Positions 45,031 through 53,657 of a stretch of DNA of 64,000 bases are shown here, piece after piece. Position numbers and translations under genes: made by a program. The stretch comes from Micromonospora sp. MP36 (GTDB lineage: Bacteria > Actinomycetota > Actinomycetes > Mycobacteriales > Micromonosporaceae): positions 1 to 64,000 of the forward strand of contig NZ_VSFA01000036.1 of assembly GCF_008119785.1 (NCBI RefSeq). The letters run 5' to 3'. A model generated the notes under the pieces. The model did not search any database, was not told where the DNA came from, and saw nothing but the letters and a program-made list of their open reading frames with translations. The stretch's first letter is position 1; every line of letters starts with the position of its first letter.

Positions 45031-46289
45031 TCAGGCCGGGTCGGCGGGGCGCCAGCGGCGCCGGACACCCCGGGGCAGCACCACGGCGAGCAGCAGCACG
45101 GCCGTCGCCGCCGCTCCGGTCGCGCCGGCCACCAGCAGCGCCCGCTCTCGGGCCGTCGCCCGGCGCGCCTGCCGGGCCGCCGCGGCCGGGTCCGGCCGGT
45201 CCACCGCCAGCGCCGCGCCCCGAGCCGGGCGGTCCGCCACCGGCTCGGGTGACTCGGTGACCGCCCGGTAAGGGTTGAGCACGCCACCGCCGTAGCCGTC
45301 CCCGCGCCCCGGGGCCGGGTCGGCGCTCGCCACCAGTCGCCGGGCGACCTCGACCGCGCTCAACCCGGGGCGGTACTGCCGCAGCAGCGCCGCCGTCGCG
45401 GCCACGAAGGGCGCGGCGTAGCTCGTCCCCTCCGCCCGGTGATGCCCCTGCCCGGGCGCCGCCATCAGCACGTCCCCGCCGGGCGCGACCAGGTCCACGT
45501 ACGGGCCGGTCTGGGAGAAGGGCGAGCGGGTGCCGTCCGCCCCGATCGCACCCACCCCGAGCACCCCGTCGTACGCGGCCGGATACGGTCGCGGGTCGCC
45601 GGTGCCGTGCAGGTTGCCGGCGGCGGCCACCACGACGACGTCGCGGCGCACCGCGTAGGCGATCGCGGAGCGGACGGCGGGATGGTCCGCGTACAGCACG
45701 ACGGAGAGGTTCAGCACGTCGGCGTCGTGGTCGACCGCCCACCGGATGGCCCGGGCGAAATCGGCCGCGCCGACCGTACGCCCCGACTCCCGCCCCTCGA
45801 CGACCTGCTGCTCGCTGACCCGTACGGGCAGGATGCGGGCGCCCGGCGCGAGCCCCGGAACGCCACGCCCGGGCGGGGTGTCGCCGCGATGATGCTCGCC
45901 ACCCCGGTGCCGTGTCCGGCGCAGTCCCGGGTGCCGTCGCCGCCCCGGTCCAGGAAGTCGGCTCCGGGCAGCACCCGTCCGGCGAGCTGCGGGTGGGTCC
46001 GGTCCACCCCGGAGTCGACCACCGCGACGACCACCCCGGCGCCGGTGGCGAGCGGGTCGAGGCGGTCAGGTGCGTACCGCTGTTGCGGCCAGGGCTGGTC
46101 GGCCACCGGGCGGGCCGCTGTGAGGGGCGTGGCGCAGCCCTGCGGGGCGCGGACCGCGGACGGCGCCGCGGCGAGAGCGGGTGGCGGCGCGGCGAGGGCG
46201 GGTGGTGGCGCGGCGCCGAGAACGGCTGGCGGCACGGCGCGAGAACGGTCGCCAGGACGGCCAGGCCGGGTGCGCAGTGGCCGGGACAT
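45031..46289 (-). pseudogene. mycP: Mycosin (type VII subtilisin-like protease MycP), frameshifted
   Basis: Mycosins are membrane-anchored S8 serine proteases that stabilise the type VII complex. The catalytic Asp (VVDSGVD, D92) and His (GHGTGVAS, H126) are in one frame; the oxyanion Asn (VVAAAGN) and Ser (GTSYAAPFVAA) and the C-terminal anchor helix are in another. The break is at about 45849-45853, after VAFRG, where a one-base loss in a GGGG run explains the shift; the restored reading continues LAPGARILPVRVSEQ. The signal region is unusually Ala/Pro-repetitive. GGAGG lies 6-7 nt before ATG 46289. Confidence 0.75.
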
Positions 46290-46441
46290 CGACCGCCTCC
46301 GTATCGTGCCGACTCCGGAACCGGATGTTAACGCCTCGCTCGTGGTCCGGCGGACCGCCGACGGCCAGCCATTGTGATCCTGTTACCACCTTGTAGGTTG
46401 TAGGCGATGCCTGTGGCCTGTGCACGGAAGGAGAGGTGGCC

Positions 46442-49400
46442 GTGACCGGATGGGAGCCGGCCACCGAGGCCGAGGTGGCGATGCGGGACGCGTTGCGGGC
46501 TCAGGACCAGCAGCTCTACTTCCGCATCCTGACCCGGGTCGACCTGCTGCTGCCGGTCGCCGCGGAGCCGGTCGCCGGGCAGCCCTCGACGGGTTGGGGC
46601 ACCTGGACCACCGGCGGCCGGACGCACATCCTCGCCTTCACCTCGACCACCGCGCTGCGGGCCTGCCTGGGCGAGAACGCCGGCGCCACCCGCCGCGTCC
46701 CGTACGCCGAACTGGCCACCGGCTGGCCCAACCACGAGTGGTGGCTGGCGGTCAATCCCGGCCTGCCCATCGAGGGTTACCTGCCGGCCTGGTTCGTGGC
46801 GCAGCTCGCCCGGGGCGACGTCCGGCTGCCGGGCCGGACCATGGGTGCCCGCGCCCGCCTGGAGCGGGTGGAGGCGGCCCGGGCCCGGGCCACCGCGCCC
46901 GGTCGGGGTGTGGCCGGTGCTCCCACTGCCGAGGGACGTGCTGCGGCGACACCCCTCCCGGGCGGCCGCGTGCCGGCCCCGCCCGATGGACGGCCGACCG
47001 GCCCCATGGTCCCGGCCCCCGCCTCGTGGCCAGCGAGCCCGGCGGCGCCGCCCGGACCACCGATCGCCCGTCGGCCGGAGCCGGCGAACGGCCACCGTGC
47101 CCCGGCGCCGCTCGGCCGGCCCGGCGCGGCGGAGGGGCCGGTTCGCGATGGCTGGCCCGGCGACTCGGCCGGCTCCGCCCGCGTCGGCGATCGGCCGGCC
47201 GCCGACCCCGGCTCCGACGGCCGGTCCGGCTGGCGCACCGACCCGCGTCGCCGCCCGGAGGAGCAGCAGGGCTCGACCGTCCCTGCCGGCCGCGAGCCCG
47301 CACCGCCGCCGCCCGCCCGGTCCTTCTTCGAGCCCGCGTCGGATCGGGCGGTGCGGCGCCCGTCGCCGGATCCGGCACCACGCAGCGGTGAGCGGGCCGT
47401 GCCGCCGTCCCGGTTCGCCGGCGGCAGCCAGCCGTTCCCGCGTCGCCGCCCGCTCAGCGAGCCGGTGCCGGCGGACCCCACCGAGGCGTTCCGGCTGGAC
47501 GCCGCCGAGGCCACCCAGGCGATCCGTCCGGCGGAGCCGCCCCGACCGTTCCGGCCGGCCGGCCCGGTCGGCGCCGAGGAGGCCACCCAGGCGCTGCCTC
47601 GCCGGCGCCCCAGCCCCAGCCCCGGCCCGGGTCCGGGTCCGGGTCCGGGTCCGGAGGAGCCCACCCAGCCGATCCCCGGTCGCGCCCACCCGGCCGAATC
47701 CGCTGACCGGACCGGCGTCGAGCGGCCAGCCGCGGAGGAGCTGCCCCCGTCGATCGCCGAACCGGTCTCCGGCCCGCCCGCGCCGCGCCGGGGCTTCTCG
47801 CCGATCGTCATCGAGGGCACCGTCATCGAGGCCCGGGACCTGACCGAGCCGGACGAGCCCTCGGCACCTCCGGCCGGCGGTCCGCCGTCGGCGGTGCCGG
47901 AGCCGTACGCGGTGCCGACGGTCCCGGCCGCCGCCTCGGCGATGGCGTCCGCGACGGTGCCGCTGGCGTACCGGGCCGACGGCGACGGAAATCCCGCGCC
48001 CTGGGCCGGCCCCGCCGATCTCACCGTGCCGCTCACGGTCGACCCGTCGTCGTCCGCCGGACCGGCGGTCCCGCCCGCGTCCCCGGCTGACCGGGCAGCT
48101 CCGGCCGCAGAACGGGCCGGCCAGGCCGCCCAGGCCGCAGAAGGGACCGCCCGGGCCGCCTCGGCCGCGGAACGGACCGATCAGGCCGCCGCCGGCGCGC
48201 GGAGCGCCTCGCTGTTCGAGCCGGCCGCGTCGTCCGCCGAGCCGACCGTGTCGCTGTTCCAGCCCGGCGCATCGGCGAAGCCGCCCACCGGGTCGCTGTT
48301 CCAGCCCGCCGGCTCGCCGGAGCAGCGCACCACGCCGGCTGTCTCGCCCGACGTGCCCGACGAGGCCACCGCGCGGGTGGGCGTACCGGCGGCACCGGAC
48401 GAGGCGACCACGGCGACCGGCCGGGAACCCGCCGGCGGCGCGGACGCCGCCCCGGCCGGTACGGCGCCGGGGCCGGTGCCGGCCGACTTCGTGCCGGCCA
48501 ACGAGGTCGAGGAGGAACTCCTCGGTGCCGTGGGCAGCGGCAGCACGGACGGTTTTCTCTCCACCCTCCTGCTGGCCCGGGTGCTGCTGCCGGTCGCGGC
48601 CGACTCCGCGCCGGGCAGCCGACCGGGCGACGCCGCGTTCGTCTGGCGCACCGAGGAGCTCGACGGCGAGACGTACGTGGTGGTCTACACCTCTCCGGAG
48701 CGGCTGGCGGACCGGGTCGACGGGCCGGTCGAGACCGTACGGGTCAAGTTCGTGCAGCTCATCCGGCGCTGGCCGGACGAGAACTGGTCGTTCGCGGTGA
48801 ACCCGGGCACCCCGGTCGGCGCGAAGTACCCCGGTGAGCAGGTCCTCGCCCTGGCCAACTGGGCCGCCGAGGTGGGGCTCGGCGACGACCCCGAGGGCGA
48901 GCCGGAGCCGCCGGCCGCAGAGCCGGAGGCGGTCGCCCCGTCCCGACCCGCGGCGCCGCCGGTGGACCCGACCCGCCCGGTGACCATGCAGAAGGCGGTC
49001 GCCCCGAGCCAGCTCGCCTACTACCTGGAGCGCGGCTACGACCGGGTGTCCGGCTTCGTGCACCGGGCCAGCGAGCTGGCTCACCTGAGCACCCCGGCCG
49101 AGCTGTACGACGCGCTCGGCCTCGGCCATCCCGACTCGCCGTTCACCCGGGATGCCGAGGAGATCTACGTGCTGCGCTGGCCGGCGTACCGGCCCAGCCT
49201 CTACCGCATCCCCTACGGCGGGCAGAACGAGGCGGCGATGCGGGCGATGGAGGGCTGGGTCATCGAGCGGCCCCCGTTCCGGGGCAACGGCTTCGCGCCG
49301 GGCGAGAGCAGCGACGTGGTCGCCGAGTTCAAGGTGGACAGTGCCCGGCTGCCGCACGGCGCGCAGCTGTGGCGGATCGGCGCGGACGGCAGCGAACGGG

Positions 49401-49459
49401 TGGTCGCGGCGCTCGACACCGACGCGCTGCGCTGGCGCCGGGTCGGTGACGAGTCGTGA
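46442..49459 (+). CDS. SseB-family protein with two SseB-like domains and a long disordered linker
   Basis: 1005 residues. Residues 1-125 form an SseB-type domain (QDQQLYFRILTRVDLLLPV, then GWPNHEWWLAVNPGLPIEGY). A Pro/Ala/Gly-rich linker (about 130-665) holds GPGPGP tracts and three exact-spacing 14-residue repeats starting SLF(E/Q)P at nt 48209, 48251 and 48293. A second SseB-like domain (about 675-805) has RRWPDENWSFAVNPGTPVG. A C-terminal domain ends the protein. GTG 46442 lies 9 nt after AAGGAG; GTG 46436 is too close. SseB proteins accompany type VII loci in actinobacteria; their role is unsettled. Confidence 0.8.
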   Translation: MTGWEPATEAEVAMRDALRAQDQQLYFRILTRVDLLLPVAAEPVAGQPSTGWGTWTTGGRTHILAFTSTTALRACLGENAGATRRVPYAELATGWPNHEWWLAVNPGLPIEGYLPAWFVAQLARGDVRLPGRTMGARARLERVEAARARATAPGRGVAGAPTAEGRAAATPLPGGRVPAPPDGRPTGPMVPAPASWPASPAAPPGPPIARRPEPANGHRAPAPLGRPGAAEGPVRDGWPGDSAGSARVGDRPAADPGSDGRSGWRTDPRRRPEEQQGSTVPAGREPAPPPPARSFFEPASDRAVRRPSPDPAPRSGERAVPPSRFAGGSQPFPRRRPLSEPVPADPTEAFRLDAAEATQAIRPAEPPRPFRPAGPVGAEEATQALPRRRPSPSPGPGPGPGPGPEEPTQPIPGRAHPAESADRTGVERPAAEELPPSIAEPVSGPPAPRRGFSPIVIEGTVIEARDLTEPDEPSAPPAGGPPSAVPEPYAVPTVPAAASAMASATVPLAYRADGDGNPAPWAGPADLTVPLTVDPSSSAGPAVPPASPADRAAPAAERAGQAAQAAEGTARAASAAERTDQAAAGARSASLFEPAASSAEPTVSLFQPGASAKPPTGSLFQPAGSPEQRTTPAVSPDVPDEATARVGVPAAPDEATTATGREPAGGADAAPAGTAPGPVPADFVPANEVEEELLGAVGSGSTDGFLSTLLLARVLLPVAADSAPGSRPGDAAFVWRTEELDGETYVVVYTSPERLADRVDGPVETVRVKFVQLIRRWPDENWSFAVNPGTPVGAKYPGEQVLALANWAAEVGLGDDPEGEPEPPAAEPEAVAPSRPAAPPVDPTRPVTMQKAVAPSQLAYYLERGYDRVSGFVHRASELAHLSTPAELYDALGLGHPDSPFTRDAEEIYVLRWPAYRPSLYRIPYGGQNEAAMRAMEGWVIERPPFRGNGFAPGESSDVVAEFKVDSARLPHGAQLWRIGADGSERVVAALDTDALRWRRVGDES

Positions 49460-49821
49460 GCCGCGACGGGTACGTGGCCCGCTGGCGGGGCCGCGAATAC
49501 CAGGCCAGCCCGGACGGCGACGACGTCCGCCTCTACCAGCCCGAACCGGGCGAGGGCTTCGCGGAGGTACGCCCCGGCCGCCACGTCCGGGTGGTGCCGG
49601 CCGCCGAGGTCGACGACCTGGCGTACGTCCGGACCACCTGCACCTGGCAGGGGCAGCCGTTCATCGTGCTGGCCGAGCACGAGGGCTGGCTGCGGGTGGA
49701 GTACACGGGCGGCCGCTGGCCGGTGGCCCGCGCGATGGGTCTGGAGGCCTTCGACTTCGGCGTCTACCAGGGCTGGGCGCCGGCGCACGAGGTCTCCGAC
49801 CTGCGCGAGCAGCGGGTCTGA
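49456..49821 (+). CDS. Small conserved-looking partner of the SseB-family gene, unknown function
   Basis: 121 residues, beta-rich and soluble, with several Trp and Arg (YVARWRGREYQASPDGDDVR, TTCTWQGQPFIVLAEHEGW, GGRWPVARAMGLEAFDFGVY). No signal peptide. GTG overlaps the SseB stop by 4 nt, so the two are co-made and probably work together. I do not recognise a named domain. Confidence 0.75.
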   Translation: MSRDGYVARWRGREYQASPDGDDVRLYQPEPGEGFAEVRPGRHVRVVPAAEVDDLAYVRTTCTWQGQPFIVLAEHEGWLRVEYTGGRWPVARAMGLEAFDFGVYQGWAPAHEVSDLREQRV

Positions 49822-49822
49822 G

Positions 49823-50755
49823 TCAGGACTTCGCCCAGCGCAGGATCTCGCCGAGCACCACGTCGTGGGCCTCCACGTGCGGGAAGTGGCCGACGCCGTC
49901 GAGCAGCCGCCACTCGTACGGCGCGATGACGTAGCGGCCGGAGCCCTGGGCGGTACGCGGCAGGGACGCCCGGTCCAGCGCGCCGTGCAGTTGCAGGGTC
50001 GGCGTGACCAGCGGCTTCTGCATCAGCTTGACGAACCGGTAGCCGTGCAGCCGCAGCACGGAACGGAACGCCCACCGGTAGCCCTCCATGGCGCAGAAGG
50101 CGGCCTGCGGGATCTGCATCGCCTCCCGGCAGCACCGGGCGTACGCCGCGAATTCCGGGCCGTCGACCCAGCGGGGTCCGCCCCAGCGGCGCAGGATCGC
50201 CTCCACCTCGGCGGCGTCGTCCCGGGTCAGCACGTGCTCGTACCGGGGGAGCTGGAACTTCAGCGTCGGCGTGGAGGCGGCGAACTGGCCGCGCGGGTCC
50301 GCGAAGATGGCGGCCCGCAGCCGGAGCGGGTGCGGCGCCCCGAGCACCACCAGCCGTCGGACCAGGCTGGGGTGGAACGAGGCGGCGGTCCACCCGATGA
50401 GGCCGCCGGCCCCGGAGCCGACCAGGGTCGCCGACCGCTCGCCGAGCGCCCGGATCAGGCCGGCGACGTCGGCGGCGAGGGTGTAGCCGTCGTACCCCCG
50501 GGGTGGCTTGTCGCTCGCGCCGTACCCGCGCAGGTCGACCGCGACCGCCCGGAACCCCGCGTCCGCGACCGTCGGCAGCAGGTCCTTCCAGGCGTACCAG
50601 TATTCGGGGAAGCCGTGCAGGAAGAGCACCATCGGCCCGGCGCCGGCCTCGACGACGTGGAAGCGGCTGCCGTTGGCGCCGACGAACCGGTGCGTCCACG
50701 GCCCGTCGGGGAGGACGCAGGACTCGTCGACGGGTCCGCCACGCTGGTCGGTCAT
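49823..50755 (-). CDS. Alpha/beta hydrolase, epoxide-hydrolase-like, with altered nucleophile elbow
   Basis: 310 residues with the epoxide hydrolase/dehalogenase layout: oxyanion segment LHGFPEYWYAWKDLLP (about 46-61), DLRGYGASDKP, a cap region, a late acid in GALDR and a catalytic-type His in GVGHFPHVE. At the nucleophile elbow, where relatives have G-x-Asp-x-G-G, this protein reads G113-S-G115-A-G-G, so the usual Asp is Gly. Ser114 one position early might substitute, or the enzyme may be inactive. Translation is probably leaderless. It is convergent with the SseB partner gene. Confidence 0.82.
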   Translation of the reverse strand: MTDQRGGPVDESCVLPDGPWTHRFVGANGSRFHVVEAGAGPMVLFLHGFPEYWYAWKDLLPTVADAGFRAVAVDLRGYGASDKPPRGYDGYTLAADVAGLIRALGERSATLVGSGAGGLIGWTAASFHPSLVRRLVVLGAPHPLRLRAAIFADPRGQFAASTPTLKFQLPRYEHVLTRDDAAEVEAILRRWGGPRWVDGPEFAAYARCCREAMQIPQAAFCAMEGYRWAFRSVLRLHGYRFVKLMQKPLVTPTLQLHGALDRASLPRTAQGSGRYVIAPYEWRLLDGVGHFPHVEAHDVVLGEILRWAKS

Positions 50756-50762
50756 GTGCCAC

Positions 50763-50768
50763 AGCGTA
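50763..50768 (-). promoter_or_regulatory. Leaderless -10 element of the alpha/beta hydrolase
   Basis: TACGCT on the minus strand, 7 nt before ATG 50755. Confidence 0.45.
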
Positions 50769-50881
50769 GGCGCTGCGACGATCCGGCCGCCGCGCGCCGT
50801 CGGGCCGGCGCTGCTCAGGGCTGCCGGCGTCCCCGGGCGAGCTGCGCCGCTGCCGACCGCTGCGGGTCGGGCCGGGAACGG

Positions 50882-50916
50882 GCGATGCCCGGGCGGGTGA
50901 CCTGCCCGGGCATCGC
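50882..50916 (-). terminator. Terminator after M6 protease 1
   Basis: 16-bp stem with one G-U pair (50882-50897 with 50901-50916) and a 3-nt loop, about 25 nt past the stop. Confidence 0.85.
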
Positions 50917-50941
50917 GTCGTGTGTTGCGGTGATCAGTGGC

Positions 50942-53398
50942 TCAGGAGAACTGCACCTTGATCGAGGTGCCCTTCTGCTGCAGGACCTTGATCTTGGTGC
51001 CGGTGGCCGGGAGCTTGACGCCGTGGTTCGGCAGCTCCGGGTACCAGTACTGCTTGGTGTCGTCGAACAGCGGCTGCGCGGCCTGACCGCGGATGTACTG
51101 CGGCTGGCTGTTGATGTGCAGCGTGAACGAGTCCGCCTTCTGCAGGCTGAACGGGGCGTCGTAGACCTGGACCCGGGCCCGCCAGGGGCTGCCGGTCAGG
51201 TTGTAGATCGGCCTCGGGTGCGCGTCGATGATCATGTTCCGACCCTCGCCCGGGTGGGCGAACGTGTCGTTGTCGGCCCACCGGAGGTTCCAGTAGGAGA
51301 TCAGCAGACCCGTCTGGTAGGCGTAGTGGTCCACCCAGTCGGGCCGGCTGTTCAGGTAGCCGAAGTAGTACGGGCCGGTCTTCAGGTACTTGTCGTACGA
51401 GACGTACGACCGGTTGCCGGCGATGTAGTAGTTGGCGAAGTCTCGGGTGTAGGTCTCCTCGGCGATGCTCCAGCCCTTGAGCGCCCAGTCCCCGGCACCG
51501 TTCTCGGCACCGTCGCTGAGCAGGGTCTGCCCGTCGGCGGTCACGGTGATCGCGTCACCGAAGAAGCCGCCCGCGGAGAGCCCGCCGTCCGTGACGTAGT
51601 GGAACCGGAACTGGGCCACCTTGCCGGCCACCGCGTCCAGCGGGAGGTTGATGTCCACCCACTTGCCGCCGCTGCTGCCGCTGAGGGCAGGACGGGGGTC
51701 GCTGCCCGAGACGGGCGGGAGCGCCTTGCCGTTGACCGTGCCGGGCAGCGCCGACCAGGTCTTGCCGCCGTCGGTCGACGCCTCGAAGAAGAGGTAGTCG
51801 AAGCCGGACTCGATGGAGTAGCGGCCCTTCATCGACAGGGCGGCCGTCGACTTCCCGGTGAGGTCGATCGTCCTGGTCATGGTGTTGTCCAGGTCGTCGT
51901 CGTTACCCGAGAAGTACTGCTTGGCGCCCTCGAACGGCTTGCCGTTGTCGAAGGTGTACGTCCGTGGCGGCAGCACCACGACCGCGGCCTGGGGCTTCTT
52001 GGAGTTGTACTCCTGCGGCCCGAGGTCCAGGGTGCGCTTCTGGCCGGCCTTGACCACCTCGTAGTCGAGCCAGCCGAGCTGGAGCTTGTTCCACGCGCCC
52101 AGGTCGCCACCGCGCTCGCCGATGCCGCGGTCCTTCTTGTCGCCGAGCCGGCTCTGGGCCATCAGAGTCCAGTGCTCGTTGTTGTTGTCGCCACCGCTCA
52201 GGACGTTGTAGTCGTCCGGCAGGCCGAGGTCGTGGCCGTACTCGTGGTAGAAGACGCTGCGGCCACCGTTCTCCGGCTGGATGGTGTAGTCGCGGATCCA
52301 GACGCCGGTGTCGCCGATCTCGGTGCCGCCGATCGGGAAGTTCGCCGGGCCGGTCTGCGAGGTGTTGTACGCCGCCCAGCGGTGGCTCCAGATCGCATCC
52401 TCGCCCTGGTGCGGGTCGCCGTCCGCCTGGTCGCCGCCGGAGTGGACGATCTGGAAGTGGTCGATGTAGCCGTCCGGCTCGTTGAAGTCACCGTCGCCGT
52501 CGTAGTCGTACCGGTCCCACTGGTCGAACGACTGCATGTCGGCCTTGATCTGGGCGTCGGTGCGGCCCTTGGCCTTCTGGTCAGCGACCCACTGAGTGGC
52601 GGCGTCCCGGATCAGGTCCCAGGTGTTCTGGCAGACGTTGCTGTCGCAGACCGCCGGGTCGTTGGCCGGGTTGTCGACGTCGTCGTCCGCGATCGGGTCG
52701 TCCGAGCGGCCGTACCGCGCGGCGTTGTACTTGACCTTCACCCAGTCGGTGACCATGCCGTCCACGCTGTACCGCCCGGACGACTGGGCCTCGTAGTACT
52801 GCTTGAGCGACTCGTCGCCCGGCTTGGTGCCGAAGTACAGCTGGCGGAAGTGCTCCGGGCTGTAGTTGGCCTGCCAGACGGTGGAGTTGTCGACCGCGCG
52901 GTTCGGCGCCGGGATCTCGTTGTGCCGCGGCCCGTCGAACCGGGTCGGACCCGGGATGTCCGGGTTCATGTCCTTGTCCGGGTAGGCGGGGTCCCGTTCG
53001 TCGCCGAACTCGGCCAGGATCACGAAGATCTTGTCGGTCCGCTCCCGGGCCAACTCGACGTATTGGTTCTTCTTGCCGCCCTTGCCCGGGGCTGCGGTCC
53101 GGGCGCCGGCCGCCGTCGCCGCGCCGCCGGCGGTCTCGCCGACCTTGACGACCGTGCTGCCGTTGATCTTCTGCGGCGTGACCTTGCCGGACAGGACCTC
53201 GCTGAGACCCTCCTGGCGAAGCGCGCGGCGCTTCTCTTCGAACTTGTCCGGCAGATCATGCTCAGCCTGCGCGGGCTCGGCCACCGACGGAGCGGCGGCC
53301 GGCAACTTCGGCTGCGGCGCGGCGCTGGCGGCCGTGCCTGCCACCAGTCCCGTCGCCGTCAGCGAAAGCCCGAGCAGACCCACTGCGACTTTGCGCAC
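50942..53398 (-). CDS. Secreted M6 metalloprotease (immune inhibitor A-like) 1
   Basis: 818-residue exported zinc protease. Signal peptide residues 1-27 (cleavage after TAASA), propeptide to about 110, then the M6 catalytic domain with HEYGH at 385-389 followed by DLGLPD. A Ca-binding-like DYDGDGDFNEPDGYIDHF precedes it. The C-terminal half holds a jelly-roll module (FRFHYVTDGGLSAGGFFGD) and a beta-rich end domain. GTG 53398 has GGAGGT 5 nt upstream. Immune inhibitor A relatives degrade host or environmental proteins; the target here is unknown. First of three tandem paralogues. Confidence 0.9.
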   Translation of the reverse strand: MRKVAVGLLGLSLTATGLVAGTAASAAPQPKLPAAAPSVAEPAQAEHDLPDKFEEKRRALRQEGLSEVLSGKVTPQKINGSTVVKVGETAGGAATAAGARTAAPGKGGKKNQYVELARERTDKIFVILAEFGDERDPAYPDKDMNPDIPGPTRFDGPRHNEIPAPNRAVDNSTVWQANYSPEHFRQLYFGTKPGDESLKQYYEAQSSGRYSVDGMVTDWVKVKYNAARYGRSDDPIADDDVDNPANDPAVCDSNVCQNTWDLIRDAATQWVADQKAKGRTDAQIKADMQSFDQWDRYDYDGDGDFNEPDGYIDHFQIVHSGGDQADGDPHQGEDAIWSHRWAAYNTSQTGPANFPIGGTEIGDTGVWIRDYTIQPENGGRSVFYHEYGHDLGLPDDYNVLSGGDNNNEHWTLMAQSRLGDKKDRGIGERGGDLGAWNKLQLGWLDYEVVKAGQKRTLDLGPQEYNSKKPQAAVVVLPPRTYTFDNGKPFEGAKQYFSGNDDDLDNTMTRTIDLTGKSTAALSMKGRYSIESGFDYLFFEASTDGGKTWSALPGTVNGKALPPVSGSDPRPALSGSSGGKWVDINLPLDAVAGKVAQFRFHYVTDGGLSAGGFFGDAITVTADGQTLLSDGAENGAGDWALKGWSIAEETYTRDFANYYIAGNRSYVSYDKYLKTGPYYFGYLNSRPDWVDHYAYQTGLLISYWNLRWADNDTFAHPGEGRNMIIDAHPRPIYNLTGSPWRARVQVYDAPFSLQKADSFTLHINSQPQYIRGQAAQPLFDDTKQYWYPELPNHGVKLPATGTKIKVLQQKGTSIKVQFS

Positions 53399-53420
53399 GT
53401 GGTACCTCCGGTGTGAGGGA

Positions 53421-53468
53421 ACCGGCCCAACGGGGGTACGGGCCGGTGAGACGTCCCACTAGTGGGAC
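53421..53468 (-). promoter_or_regulatory. Structured leader: hairpin plus perfect 16-bp palindrome
   Basis: Upstream of M6 protease 1 lie an 8-bp hairpin ACCGGCCC/GGGCCGGT (53421-53428, 53440-53447) and the perfect palindrome GTCCCACTAGTGGGAC (53453-53468), centred 62 nt before the start codon. The palindrome has operator-like symmetry. Neither is seen at the other two protease genes. Confidence 0.5.
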
Positions 53469-53606
53469 CACTGGTGAAGATAAACACTCCCGTGACGGGT
53501 GGGAAGACAGGCACGTCGATATGTAGCAGTTTTTTGATGGGAATACTCCTCACCGTCACATCCGCATCGGTCGATCGGGCAAATCGACCGAGGCGAGGGT
53601 ACGCGA

Positions 53607-53638
53607 AAGGGCCGGTGGCGTTGCCGCCACCGGCCCTT
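53607..53638 (-). terminator. Terminator after M6 protease 2
   Basis: Perfect 14-bp stem (53607-53620 with 53625-53638) and a TTGC loop, about 20 nt past the stop. A second 9-bp hairpin (53567-53575 with 53583-53591) follows. Confidence 0.88.
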
Positions 53639-53657
53639 CCGGTCTGGTGCTACCCGA

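Noticed and set aside
46328..49357. 1009-codon minus-strand frame opposite the SseB-family gene
   Set aside because: Low-complexity Arg/Gly translation with no domain; the plus strand has SseB-like domains and a proper ribosome site.
49865..53416. 1183-codon plus-strand frame opposite the hydrolase and M6 protease 1
   Set aside because: Spans two minus-strand genes with clear motifs; its own translation is Val/Arg-repetitive.
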